Of a stretch of 64,000 nucleotides of DNA, positions 44,601 to 55,999 are shown one piece after another. The notes below the pieces were generated by a model. The model was not told the DNA's origin. It did no database searches and worked only from the letters and a program-made list of their open reading frames with translations. The DNA is from Pomacea canaliculata. Lineage: Eukaryota > Mollusca > Gastropoda > Architaenioglossa > Ampullariidae. The position numbers and the translations under genes were made by a program. The stretch is taken from the NCBI RefSeq assembly GCF_003073045.1, contig NC_037593.1, positions 8,113,525 through 8,177,524 on the forward strand, in the 5' to 3' direction. Numbering within the stretch: position 1 is the stretch's first letter; the number at the start of each line of letters is the position of its first letter.

Positions 44601-47393
44601 AGTTTTGAGAGGGATCATCTGTGCAAAATATTTGACCTTGATTTTGTAGTGACTCATGTGGAACGCCATTCTAAGCCACCAGATTCGCATTCCCAGCAGA
44701 TCGACTCACCTGTCACCAAGCAGCGGGGAAAATATTCCTTTAATATATACAGGTCCGCACTCATTTCGCCCATTTAAGTCCGGCAGACTCGGTGTCGAGT
44801 AGGAAAGGGTGCATCGGAGGTAATATATCAACAAATAATGTTAATGAGCTAAACGTAACCAAGCCATGTTATTAGTTCACGTGCACTGTCTCAGCTGGTC
44901 GAGAGCTCGGCGGGAGGCCACGACACTTCCGTTTGTCGCGTCGTGTAAATGCGCAGTAACAAACATGTCAAATAAACATCTAATTTTTAAAGTTCGATGC
45001 ACACACTGCTTGCACCAGAAATTTATTAAAAAAAAACCACAAGTGAAATTAAAAATATTGTAAGCGTTTACAGCCAGAATGGGTGGATTGATCGTTGTTG
45101 ATCAGTCATAGAGCAGACACAAAAAATAGCAGACGTGATTGGTAGTTGGCGCATGCGCGAGGATTTTCTAAATTATGCAACTGTCACTGATTGAAACTCG
45201 TTTTCAAACGAAGCGTATTTCCAGTATTACATGCGCTAGCTTGTCTGTTGTCTGGTGATACACTTTAGACGTGGCGCGTCTCCAAGGAAGGAAACATATA
45301 TACACGAACAAAAATGCATTAGAAAAAAAATATGTATATACAGAACATATATACAAGTACTTTTACGACTGTTCCACAGACAATGCACCTGCATTTCATG
45401 GGTTTTTTTTTTTTTTGCTTTCCTCTCAGCGCATCGCTAACAAGACCAGCGAATGGAGAAGGTTGAGGAGGAGGAGGAGAAATGACGTAGAAATGGAGTT
45501 ACCGCCCAGTGTCACACGTCCTCTTGAAATATACCGACGAAGGAGGACTGCGGCTGGAACCTCTTGTCCTTGCCTGGGGTGACCGTAGTGCATGCACGCC
45601 AAAAGTGCAGCCGCGGTATTTCTCACCTCTTGGGGTTGGGGTAGGTGCGAGACCCCAGTATTCGCATACGATGTACTTTCCGCCACTCCCGCCCATTGCT
45701 CACCCAGCCCGAGCAAACTTTTTCCAAAAGGCTAGTGCCTTTATTTACTGTACCACATAAAACGGTAGATCCTTCGTTTAGGATATATATTTTTTAAGGG
45801 GGGAAAAAGTTAACTGGCAGGGGAAAAAGAATTGTTCCACAGAAATAGGCGATTGCTGCTCGTGGAAAATATATTGTTATATGTATATAGAACTATTAAT
45901 ACTTCCTATGAAGAGAAGCGATTTTAATATTTGTAAGCAAGTTTGAGGCCTGTGTCGGAGATTCTTAGAGGCAATCTGCAATGAGACAGGCAGAAGCTGC
46001 TTTAACATTTACGATGATTTGAAATAAGAAATCGTCCCTTGAAACTCTTTGCTTTCCATTTCTCTCTCTCTCTGTGTTTTGAAAAATGATATAGGCTGAT
46101 TTTATATGCTGCTTCACTTTGTTAATGGTATTCTTCAGGTCATAACGACGAAGTCGATGACTATAAAGATGTCAAGTGTCATCCATGTGTGTGAAAGGAG
46201 TAAACATCCTCTACTGCTTAGTGGGTTGGTAGCGAGTGTCTATACTGAACAGGATTGATTACAGAATGTTTTGAACCATGAGGATTCTCTGAAGTCTCGG
46301 TAAAGAAAGGAGTGTGAAACAAAAACTTTATGAAAATCTTCAAAGAATGGTGGATTGTTACAAGCAGGATTGATGTAGTTAACTGAATAGCAGTGATCGC
46401 TTCTCAAAATGCCGTTCGTTCAAGTCTCTGTTGCAGCCAGAAAAATACTTGTCATATCTTACTATAAATACTTTTCTTAATTCTGTGCAAATATTGAAGA
46501 CGCTGAACACTTTTTGATGGATTGTTGATGCTTTACAAGACAAGTATCTGTGTAGGTATTGTAAAAACACACAATTACCTCAGATTACTCGTTCTGTGGG
46601 AATGTACATTTACCATACATTGAGTGTCAGAGTAGAGTGATAAAATGCAAACAAAAAATGTCAACAGCTGCCATTGTCATAGTGATATAGTTCTTAAGAT
46701 TCTGACTGCTGTGTAAAAAGTTTTGTTGATTGGTATCATTGTTGTATTTGACACCCGAGTATAAAGGTAGTGTTCTTATGTTCGTAAAGTTTTAGTTCTC
46801 CCTCTCTCTGTCTTTTTCGGTTTGTGTGTGTGGAGAGAGAGATAGGTGTGGGGTTTGGGACCGTGCGTCACGATAGCCATAAATAATCCTAGTTGACACC
46901 TATATCATTCATCAGTCTTTCATAAACTAAACTTGTTCTTTTCAGTCCACGGACTGATCCCCATTTTTTGAATCTGTGTGAACCGATGTGAGTCATAGCT
47001 GTTCATATTTTTTAGAGGGACCTCGTTCAGAGCTCACAAACCAAACCAGCTGGTGTAGAGAAATATACAGACAGCAAACACGTGCAAGCGGAGAAAAAAA
47101 AAATCAGAATTGTAAAAGGTACCTCAAAAAAGAAAATCACACACATACGCACACAAATGTGCGCACGCCCATACACACGGGTACTCAGGACGCACACAAA
47201 AACCCGTATAATCATGTAAATATACATAGTTATAAACATCCGACCAAAGATAAAAAAGTTCTTATTGTGAAGCCCCATCTTTTAAAGAAGACAATCCGAA
47301 AACTATAATTTAGACAATAAACAATAAAAGTATAATGCACTGAGTACTCACAAATACAATTAAGAAGACACGTGCTGCCTTGCTGGAGTCCAT
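41656..47393 (-). CDS. Small secreted cysteine-rich protein, prokineticin/AVIT-like (paralogue 1; last exon not found)
   Basis: Coding exons found: 47352-47393 (MDSSKAARVFLIVF), 43232-43457 and 41656-41766. Borders are GT-AG with phases 0, 1 and 1. The joined start gives a strong signal peptide (hydrophobic VFLIVFVALLTVVCL, likely cut after EGCA), then a basic stretch RRSKK. The mature part has cysteines spaced C-x5-C-x5-C-x11-C-x9-C-x18-C-x5-C. Prokineticins have C-x5-C, then CC, x11, C-x9-C, CPC, x5-C, so the frame fits with one Cys of CC and one of CPC absent. Exons 2 and 3 align with paralogue 2 without gaps in the cysteine region. A short fourth exon with the final cysteine is expected downstream but was not located. 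A TATA-like TTTAAAT sits near 47504-47510. Role: probably an extracellular ligand; inferred from fold only. Confidence 0.75.
43458..47340. other. Intron 1 of prokineticin-like paralogue 1
   Basis: No recognisable internal gene. It contains an NRF1-like palindrome GGCGCATGCGCGA at 45148-45160 and poly(T) at 45402-45417. Purine-rich (GGA)n sequence lies near 45460-45480 and CA-rich sequence near 47140-47200. Open frames seen here are low-complexity or antisense to simple repeats. Confidence 0.5.
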
Positions 47394-47520
47394 CACTACT
47401 GATGCTTAAAAAAGGTCTTTGTCAAAGTGTCTTCCTCCAGGTGGAGTCGTGTCGTCGATCAGGGAGAAGTGTAGCGTGTGGGACAGTGACGGACAGGTGG
47501 GCATTTAAATGCTCAGCCGA
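47394..47520 (-). promoter_or_regulatory. Probable core promoter of paralogue 1
   Basis: On the minus strand the sequence GCATTTAAATGCC (47500-47512) forms a TATA-like box about 110 bases upstream of the ATG at 47393. A TCACTG initiator-like motif lies about 25 bases downstream of it. This is a pattern-based call only. Confidence 0.35.
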
Positions 47521-48697
47521 TGGCCGTTAGTTGTTCGCTCGCTCGTGCGCTTTGTTCAACAGACCTTCAGTGAGGATCCTTCATGAGTGTGCAAAGCGGC
47601 GACACAAGTCACTGATTGGTTGACAGAGGTTACACAATGTCTGAACTAGCCGGGTGTTTCACGAACTTCTCCTATAACAGACTTTTAAGCAACCCGTAGA
47701 CCGTGACAGATTTGCTGAACCCTCCCAACCTCCTTTGATATTCCTGTCAGACAGATTTGCAAAAAGAATGTCCACAAAAAGCACCAGTGGAAAAGTACTA
47801 GATAACCGCAGTACATGCAGTAATATGTAAGAATGATGTACCACATGCATGAGTGAGCACAGCGTTTAAGTGGATTAAAGGGGATTTGGGGCATGGGTGG
47901 GTCTAGAGGTAGCATTGCAGTAGTTATGATTGTCCCCCCGCCTAAAGAGATACCAGTAGGCAAAACAACATGGGAGAGAACTATTAAATGTAACTAATAA
48001 CGCAAAGTTTTATCTTTAGATTGCAGTGAACACTGCAGGTAAGGCCACGCAAGTAATGCATTTCGTTTTTGTGCACCATATTACCCTACGGTTAGCCCAT
48101 GAAATCAAAGCTGACAGCTGTTTAAAAAATTTCAGGAAATACAGCTGTTAATTCATACAAAAATACACAGTGTATATTTTTAAAGCACAAGTAAAACAAT
48201 TTGAAATGACAGTAAGTCAACATTCAAACGTCAAATAAAATAGGATCATGACTTCCTTCGCCAAACCCTGTGAGGATAGAATTTTCAAAAGATGTATGTC
48301 TCTTGAACGGGAACACAACTTCTATCTCAGAATAATGGAATTATTATTGTTCATTGAACTAACTCGTTACTCATTTAAACATTAGCTGTCACCATTTCCA
48401 GAATGTTACTCTAATTCCTCTCCCACCTTGTCCCAATGAGTGAGCTAAATTAAAACCTCGGGCTGTTGGTTAAGAATGACACGTGAATTCATGACACGTG
48501 GGGGAGTGTAGTATTATCAAAGCCGTGACGATGACACGCATAATGGGGTCGGGAGAGAAGTAAGGGGGCATGGGAAGTCCAGGAATGTGTTTACCTCCGA
48601 GTTCCAGATCGTAAGGGAGCCGTCGAGTCAGATTACGCGGTATGAAGAAGCTGACACAGCATGGAGTCTTATCTCAATTTCGCAGCAAAAAATTCAC

Positions 48698-48778
48698 ACT
48701 TTTTGAATTGCCCCTGGGGATCAATAAAGTTGTATTGTATTGTATTGTGTTTTATTGTATTGTATTGCAGAACTAATT
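48698..48778 (+). repeat. LINE/SINE 3' tail with (TTGTA)n microsatellite
   Basis: TTGCCCCTGGGGATCAATAA followed by AGT and repeated TTGTA/TTGTG units is the well-known 3' tail of a LINE-mobilised repeat in many animals. Only the last 80 bases or so remain. Confidence 0.7.
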
Positions 48779-49059
48779 GCCAGATTTCAATGATTTTATG
48801 CAGCAAAAAGCATACTGTTAAAATACAAAGAGGAAGCGATGAAATAGTTAATTGTGCGCATGAACAATTAGCATCATGGAAACTATTAACAGCTATCATT
48901 TACTGGGCGAGAATGTCTTGGAAGGAAATCAGGCGGAAACAGCCATGGAATATGTTTTCTTATATGTCAATAGATTGACGTCAGTGCTAAAAATAGAAAA
49001 GTCACTTATATCCTATTTTGTGACGTAGTTAATTCATGCTGGCTCATTTCTTGCTAGGG

Positions 49060-49270
49060 ACGGTCAGGTGACACAAGGTTAGCGTTTGCTACCTTTCTTT
49101 CTTTGGCTTCCCCGGGGACCACGCCCGTCAGACCTTGATCCCCTCCTTGGTGACTAAGATGGCTTTTATCTCTAGGTTCTCTTTCGTGCCCCAGCCTGTG
49201 ACCAAAACAGCGAGGATTTACTGTCCTGGGTTCAGATCTCGTCTCGTGCGTCTCGACATTCCCACCAGAG
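49060..49270 (+). repeat. Possible tRNA-derived SINE fragment
   Basis: A stretch with an A-box-like AAGGTTAGCG near 49076 and B-box-like GGGTTCAGATCTC near 49229 resembles the head of a tRNA-related SINE. The separation is larger than in a tRNA, so the two boxes may belong to decayed or different copies. Confidence 0.3.
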
Positions 49271-51002
49271 CGTGAAAACCTTACCCATTCTATTTAGACC
49301 AAATGGTGTGTAAATAATTACGATGTGGCATGCTTTACTTTGATATCAACAGGACTTCGTGTTCTTATAATAGATTTCTTGATGTTGGCTGGTACCCGGG
49401 ATCAAGACTGCGGTAAGGAAGTGGATGGTGGTGGAGGGAGCCGCTCTTCTACTGCTGAAAAGTTGGACCGTGCTGAACATAATAGGACTCTCCGGATGCT
49501 GGAAGCCAGAGACAAAATTACTCAATCCGTGAATCGCAGTTAGATGCAATTAAAATTTATGTAAAATATGAAATTAATTTATGTTGACCAAAACTCAAGG
49601 ACATTCTATAGAAGTTGTCATACCCTCTCACAAACGCCACACACACACACAGACGCATGTATGTACACTCTGTGCATATCAAAAACTGATCAGAGTCAAT
49701 CGGCTTAAATTAAGTAGCAGCGTGACTAACCTAAGACTGACCTTGCTAGCTCGCCCGGCCGCTAACTGGGTTTATTATCCACGTTGCCAATTGTCATGAG
49801 TGAAGTCTTTGTCACGAGTGAAATCTTTCAGGTTAAAAAAAAACAACAACAGTCGTTTTACTGTTCTTTTTATAAGCTTTTTTTTAATAAGTTCTTTTTA
49901 TATCCATTTAGAACGTCGCTTTATTAAGCGCTGGCTTCCTTTTGTTCACTCTGCATGCATAAATAGAGCTGATTACAACTTAAATCTGGAAAATCAACAC
50001 AGGCGTCTTCCCGTTCACCTTGGTAACTGTCTTTTACCTCCCCTTCCTTGTAGGACGCATCGGTTGTCGTCCTTTTCCACAGTTTCCCGCCGATGCTCCA
50101 CAAGTCACGTAGCCGTCCGAACACGTGCAGCCTTAATAAAAGTTATTAGGACACTAGGTCTGCACAATGCACAGAAGTGATAGGTGCAAACAGTTATCAA
50201 GGCACACTTAGTGCTACGGTTACATTTGTGTACTTAGGAAGTGAAACCCACCCCACCACAAATAAAAGTTGCTATGTGCCCTTTGAGAGGTGGTGGTACA
50301 GAATGCTGCCCTTGGCATTGACATTGAAATCGGTTTATTATCTCGGTTTATTATTTATTCGAGAAAAAAAGTGTCTAAAGATAGAATTAAATGTGTAGAA
50401 GAATTAATGAAATACAATCCAGCAAAGAACGGTAACTGAAAGGTTTACGGTCCACTAATTTCCCCGCACTCGCCCATTCGTTTCTGGACAGGTAAAAAGG
50501 TTAAGCGTACTGAGTCGACATACACATAATATTCTCATACATAAATACTTTGAAATACAATTGATAAACGTAATATTCACATGCTTATGCATGTAAATAT
50601 ATTTTGTACACATAGATGTAAATCCTCTCTCTCTACGCGAACTCTGTTCTTTCATTCATTTTATCATCTTATCTGCGTGGCTCGTAGGGCAGCAACAAAG
50701 ATCCGCTATCCACAATCGATCCTGCCTGTTTTTAATCATCTTTCTTCACTTACCCCAACGTCTGATTCATTGCCTTTTAGTCTTTTACTGGTTCATTTCT
50801 TACTAGCCTCGGATGTTTGGGGTTTTCAGTTTTTCTGCCTTCCGTTTATTGTAAAGATTCAAGGGGGCAAGGAGAATATCGAAAATTCACTTTAAAAAAA
50901 GAGCCCCGTGACAATATCTTTCTCTTCTTCTCTTTTTTTGAAATCACCCCCCTCTCTTTCCTTACACAAAAGTGCTTTTTATGATAGAGCTGTCTTCTAA
51001 CC

Positions 51003-51340
51003 TTAGCACAAGACCAATTTATATTCGCCTTTTATAACTTCTTTGATTGTGGCCATGTCTCTTTGACTGGAGTATGAAAGGTCTTCGCCATTTACCATTT
51101 GTATAGGCAGGATTTTTTGCAAGCTGGAAGTAGGAAATGAGGACAATTTATTAATATCTCTTTCTGTTCTTCTCCAGTATTGTGAACAGTACAGTAAGGT
51201 CAGGACGCAATTCTGACACACTTCATATTTGTGTGTTGGCTGTACTGTGCTGATTTCCATACTCTTTTTCATGCTCTGACAAAACGAAACCTTGCTTGCC
51301 TTGCCGAGTCTGTCTTGCATCATTCTCAGCACCTAAATCA
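51003..51340 (-). mobile_element. LINE reverse-transcriptase C-terminal fragment (RTE-like)
   Basis: The minus strand reads RLGKASKVSFCQSMKKSMEI, then VLTLLYCSQYWRRTERDINK and LSSFPTSSLQKIL, ending with DMATIKEVIKGEYK. It is the decayed equivalent of the common LINE block 'LLYGSETWRxTxxxxxKLxxFxxxCLRRIL'. The fragment starts and stops abruptly. Confidence 0.75.
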
Positions 51341-52009
51341 CTTTTAATAACATTGCCCAAAGAGGTCAAACTATTTGTTGTTGGTTGTGGTAATTCATGG
51401 ACATCTATTTTAAGTAAGATAAGATTCTCGGAGGTTTAGTATCATCTGAAAATCGTTCACAGGTCCGTACAGCTTGATGTCGAGGGGACACTCTTGATAC
51501 TTTGTTGCCTTGTTGCTGACAATGTTTACTGTACTAATTTTAGTTTTTGTCATGAAGATTTATTTTAAAATTAGCATTACAGTATCGTTACGCTGCCTAG
51601 CTTACCAATGGAAACTGTCTTCATTCGCAACTGCACAAGAATTAATAAGTGACAGATATATATATATATGCACAGAAAAAATAAAGTTAGGTCTTTATCT
51701 TTACCTGTAAATAATGATATGAGACAGGCACGCAAAGGTGGTCTATGTAGTGCAAATCTTCCCGTGCCTATGTAGTGCCTATGTACTCTCTACCCGACGC
51801 TCTTGGTACTTTGTTGGCAATTTGCTTCAATACCTATACAGCACGATGGAAATTATTGCTGACATCATGCCTCCGGTTTCCGGTTTCCCGCAGTTGCACC
51901 TGTTTTGCGTATCGCTGACACTTCAGTCATAGGAGACTACTTCGTTTTCGTTTATCTGCATGTTCTGTGCATTCGACAGCGCTTGGACTTTTAATCTTTA
52001 CCATATCTA

Positions 52010-52200
52010 TCATCAGTAACCACTGGTATCAAAACACAGAGGCGCAGGTTCGATACCCATGTGGTGCAGCGAACTTCCCCTCCTCCTCACTCCCACCCCA
52101 GGTGTTGGCAATGTGTACCTGAATACATAGAGGGTAGTGCAAAAGTAACAATAAAAATAAAAAAAAATTTAAAAAAATGGTGACCTCAGCCGTCTCCACC
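52010..52200 (+). repeat. tRNA-headed SINE, copy 1
   Basis: It contains a good B box, GGTTCGATACC (about 52049), then GTGCAGCGAACTTCCCC, and the family marker GTGTACCTGAATACATAGAG. It ends in an A-rich tail (about 52148-52178). It shares the block around GTACCTGA with the copies at 53022 and 53523. Confidence 0.55.
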
Positions 52201-52523
52201 TAACGATCTAAAAAAAAAAAGTGGACGAACTTTACCTTTCACTTATCACCAATAAGCAGACAGAGTGAGGGAGAGAGAAGAAAAGATAGATAGATCTCTG
52301 TCGCTAATCTATCTAAACATGAAGTGTGCAGGGCATGTCCTCACTAATCAAAGACCATCTGTCGTTATATTTAATTATTAAACCAGCACAAGAGCAGGCT
52401 AAATAGTAATTTGGTTTCAGTTTACTGGTATTTCCGTGACGCAAAAATTAATGACGAAAGATGATCACACGATCATGTTGCCTACTGCCTTGTTTTTCGT
52501 GCAACACCAAGGACATAAAAAAA

Positions 52524-52757
52524 TTGACGATACCACCTGACGTTACAGCTTGACGACACCGCCTGACGTTACTGCTTGACGACACCGCCTGACGTTACAG
52601 CTTGACGACACCGCCTGACGTTACAGCTTGACGACACCGCCTGACGTTACTGCTTGACGACACCGCTTGACGTTACAGCTTGACGACACCGCCTGACGTT
52701 ACTGCTTGACGACACCGCCTGACGTTACTGCTTGACGACACTGCCTGACGCTGTAAA
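52524..52757 (+). repeat. 26-bp tandem repeat, nine units
   Basis: The unit TTGACGACACCGCCTGACGT plus TACAGC starts at 52524 and recurs every 26 bases through 52732, with the first and last units diverged. Units alternate only by A/T in TAC(A/T)GC. Each unit holds TGACGTTA and TGACGACA, which resemble CRE half-sites. Recent slippage or unequal exchange is implied by the near identity of the middle units. Confidence 0.9.
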
Positions 52758-53021
52758 GTCACACATCAAGTGAGACCAAGTCTGTCCACCTGTCTGTCTG
52801 TGTATATATAAATAACATTGCGTCGATTTATGAATATTAACCTCACTTTCCTCGAAATCGCGCGCGCACACACACACGGAGAAGGAAATGAGATGGTAGT
52901 GCCTTGACAAGAGAGGTCTCATTTCCCCTCATTGAAATATTTTATGAGTAATGAATAATAATGACAATGAATGATGTTCAGTTTTGTATCTTTATGTTAC
53001 TTTCAAATAGTTGTTATCAGC

Positions 53022-53215
53022 GGAAGCGGGTGGCCGAGTAGTTAGAGCGCTGGCGTCGGATCAGAGCTCAGCTCACTTCCCCCAATCGACCCCGGTGGCA
53101 GGAATGGGTACCTGACTCCAAAGAGGGTTGGGAAAGGTAAGGCAGCGAGGTAGAAGATATGGGCACCACCCTCACGTGAAGCTGACTCCGAGAACATCGT
53201 CAAACGCTAGAAAAA
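53022..53215 (+). repeat. tRNA-headed SINE, copy 2
   Basis: The head GGGTGGCCGAGTAGTTAGAG is an A-box region like tRNA-Ser/Leu. It is followed by ATCGACCCCGGT in the B-box position and the body marker GGGTACCTGACTCCAAAGAG, then GGGTTGGGAAAGG and CACCACCC. The A-rich end is near 53210. Confidence 0.65.
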
Positions 53216-53522
53216 AAATCAGAATGATACATATTCCCTCGCACACAAATTTAACTACATATCATGTTGCTCCATTGCCATTGGATATGACGCAGAGAAG
53301 ACGTTTTCGAAGCATTTCCCACAGCCAACAGCACAGATTTGCTATGCAATATTGTAAGGTTGAAGACCTTTAAGACTTTTTTTTAACTTAATGTGGTGCA
53401 TTTCAAACTAATGATAAAAGCTCAGTGCAAGAGGGTTAACTCAGTTTATCGAGTTACAAGCTTACAAGCGTCAGCATGCACAGAAGGAGGTCTATTTCGA
53501 GACATCACGATACGCCTAATTA

Positions 53523-53720
53523 ATACAGGGGAAGTGGTTAGCCAGATGGTTATAGCACTTGCATCCGAACCCTGGGGTGCAGCAAACTTTCCCCAGTCGA
53601 TCAAGCTGTTTGTCACGGGTACCTGACTCTGGGGAAGGGTTGGGTGAGCAGCGAGAGGGAGAAGAGGGGGTCACCACCCAAAAAAATAATTGTCTTCGAG
53701 AAATGTGTGATCTTTCCCCC
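53523..53720 (+). repeat. tRNA-headed SINE, copy 3
   Basis: The head GTGGTTAGCCAGATGGTTAT is followed by CATCCGAACCC, then CCCCAGTCGATC and the body GGGTACCTGACTCTGGGGAA, GGGTTGGGTGAGCAGCGAG and CACCACCC. The middle aligns with copy 2 from GGTACCTGACTC through CACCACC. An A-run follows near 53680. Confidence 0.65.
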
Positions 53721-53992
53721 AACGCCCTAAGATAGGTTAGGGGATGACTTAAAATAGGTTACAGAACGACATTTTTCGTAACTAGCATATGGTCCTAGCT
53801 ATCTAACTGCCTTGACAACGGAAAATCCTGAAGTCTGTGCTGTTTTTCAGGTAGTTTTTTGGCCCTTGAATTGGAAGTTTTTCCTGTATGCTTTCTCTTT
53901 TTCTCTTCTGGTGCCTCAATAGCAGTCAATGTAGCGCACTAAGCCAGTAACACCTTTATTCTGCCGTGACATTCTTTCACCTTGCTTTAGAG

Positions 53993-54193
53993 CAGTGGTT
54001 CTTAATAACCGGGGTTCTATCGAACCCTAGGGGTTCGGTGAGTCGGTCTCAGGAGTTCGGCGGAGCCTCCACCACGGAGGTCAAGACACACCCGACTGAT
54101 TATGTAAATTCGTGATGACACTAAAGAAGGGTTCGGTGAATGTGCACATGAAACTGGTGGGTTCGGTACCTCAAACAAAGTTAAGAACCACTG
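53993..54193. mobile_element. hAT miniature element with perfect 8-bp target duplication
   Basis: The 201-bp element begins CAGTGGTTCTTAA and ends TTAAGAACCACTG, perfect 13-bp inverted repeats. It is flanked by CTTTAGAG at 53985-53992 and 54194-54201. The interior carries GGGGTTCGGTGA-type repeats in both orientations and no coding frame. The intact target duplication suggests a comparatively recent insertion. Confidence 0.93.
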
Positions 54194-54201
54194 CTTTAGA
54201 G

Positions 54202-55660
54202 CAAAGTAAGTGAACCAAACATCGTTACACTCCGCTTTCTCCCGCAAACGTTTTCAATGGAGGTCACATCGCAAATTGTTCGTTGTAGTGGTTGTAGAGC
54301 TACTACATGTCCGTAGCTCAGGTAACATTGAAAAAAGGTTGCTTCGGAGGAAGCAATTGATAAACAAACACAGCTTTCAGTCTTCTAGTAGCTGATTTCT
54401 TCAAAATTCTGTTAGGACTTGACAAAGGGTGTGTGTATGCATGATATATATATATACAAACAGAGCTTTATTCATTAGCTGCTTGTTTTTGACCAACAGC
54501 TCTCGTAATGAGCACTCTTGGGTTACTGTTTTTGCATTTCTTCTTTCCCACGTGAAAACCAGTATTAACATATTTTTTCTGCTTAACTAAAGCGACGTGA
54601 AACATCGTAATCAGAAGTGCGTAAATAGAACGAGAAAAAATTTACACATATCCCTGCTAGATCCTTCTAGAACATTCCACAGACATGACTACAGCAGACA
54701 GCGTGTTGATGAGAAGGATATGGGTTTGAATTCGAAGCAAACAAACAGGTGAAAATCCATATTTTCCCCCCCTAGAATTATTTTTGTCACGAGAAGTCCG
54801 TATACATTTCATATACTACGACTTTTGAAGTTAGGAAAAATAGGCCGACAACAACTTTTGCTTGTCTAGCAAGAACAACAAGATCACATCCTGTTGTTGA
54901 TGAAGTCAGCAACCCTAGCGAGGACGTTGTAACGAAAAAGTATTTTTTGAAAATGCGGCCAGGTGGAACTGAATGGCACAAAACATTAGCCTGTTGTCGC
55001 AATCATCGTAAGCGATTTTGTTTCGCTATTGTATTCGGACCAAAGGTACGTTGACCGCATTATATTGCTATTTTGTTGTGTTTGTTCTTTTGAATGTTTT
55101 TTTTTCTTGCTCGCCTACTCATTTTTCTGTTTTTATTTTAATTGTCTTTGTTTAATTTCTTTTTTTTACTTCGGAGCGGAAAACCGAAATCACATCAGTT
55201 AAGTTTCTTCAGTGATTGCTTATATTGATTATTGCGATAATGGAAGATGATATAGTTAATTATTATCATAAAGGAAAATGACTTTGTGAAGTTGGAAAGA
55301 GATTATTTTACCTAGAGGTGATATCGTATTGTGATAACTGGATAATGGACTGCTAGACGCTCTGCCTTCTATAGTGACGTCATGACCAATCGTTTCACGA
55401 GTAGTTCGACATCACCACAAATTACTGGGTTTTTTTTTTTCATCCTCATTTTGTCGAGAACATTTGAAGTAGTGTATAATTATAACTGCAGCTTAGGTAA
55501 ATTTTTAATGTAAAAAGTAAAGCGAGGAGAGCTAGCGGCGTGCTAGGATTGTGTACTTACCCTAACCCTGGACTGTTTAATATCTTTAACTGACTAGTCA
55601 GAATACCTCACTTACCCAGCATTGCAATCATTGTGTTGTCATAAATAGATAAAATTATTG
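54202..55660. other. Gene-free interval with one long unexplained open frame
   Basis: The plus-strand frame is open from 54776 to about 55145. It includes SHPVVDEVSNPSEDVVTKKY and GGTEWHKTLACCRNHRKRF and passes a donor-like GTACGT at 55026. No start codon opens it and no family is recognised. The opposite strand is also open for 71 codons, so coding status is undecided. The rest has only T-rich runs and a (TA)n at 54445. Confidence 0.35.
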
Positions 55661-55668
55661 TCAGTTGC

Positions 55669-55860
55669 ATGACAGGGACATCAAAGCTTGCTCGACAAGA
55701 ATCTATGTCTGTAAAGCGTCGAACCTCTTTACTAGGTTGGGCGAAGCAAGAGGCAGGGTTCCTAGCGATAAATGGAGGGGGTAGGAAACTGGAGTACCCG
55801 AATAAAATCCCCGACTGCCATCACTGCAGAAAAGAGATCTCAACCTTTAGTTGGTGATAA
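55669..55860 (+). repeat. Degraded copy of a widespread interspersed repeat
   Basis: GGAAACTGGAGTACCCGAAT with AAAATCCCCGACTGCC is a decayed form of the motif GGAAACCGGAGTACCCGGAG followed by AAAACCC, found in dispersed repeats of many animals. Boundaries are not visible. Confidence 0.4.
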
Positions 55861-55913
55861 CAAGGGAGTACACTACCGAGTGCACCCCCCCCCTCCAAAA
55901 AAAAAAAAGAAGT

Positions 55914-55985
55914 TTCCCGTGCCGGGAATCGAACCCGGGCCGCCTGGGTGAAAGCCAGAAATCCTAGCCACTAGACCACACGGGA
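55914..55985 (-). tRNA. tRNA-Glu (anticodon UUC)
   Basis: A 72-base gene read on the minus strand starts TCCCGTGTGGTCTAGTGGCT and contains the anticodon loop CTTTCAC (anticodon TTC). It ends with T-arm GGTTCGATTCC and acceptor CACGGGA plus discriminator A. The 7-bp acceptor stem TCCCGTG/CACGGGA is perfect. A and B boxes are intact. A run of T on the minus strand just downstream (55898-55910) would stop RNA polymerase III. No intron. Looks functional. Confidence 0.95.
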
Positions 55986-55999
55986 GGCTGGAGAGGCAA

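Noticed and set aside
45426-45760. Overlapping frames on both strands in a GC-richer patch, considered as snRNA or coding exon
   Set aside because: No match to U1, U2, U5, U6 or 7SK hallmarks and no protein family resemblance.
46988-47308. Plus-strand 106-codon frame and its minus-strand partner
   Set aside because: They run through CA-rich low-complexity sequence, with nothing conserved.
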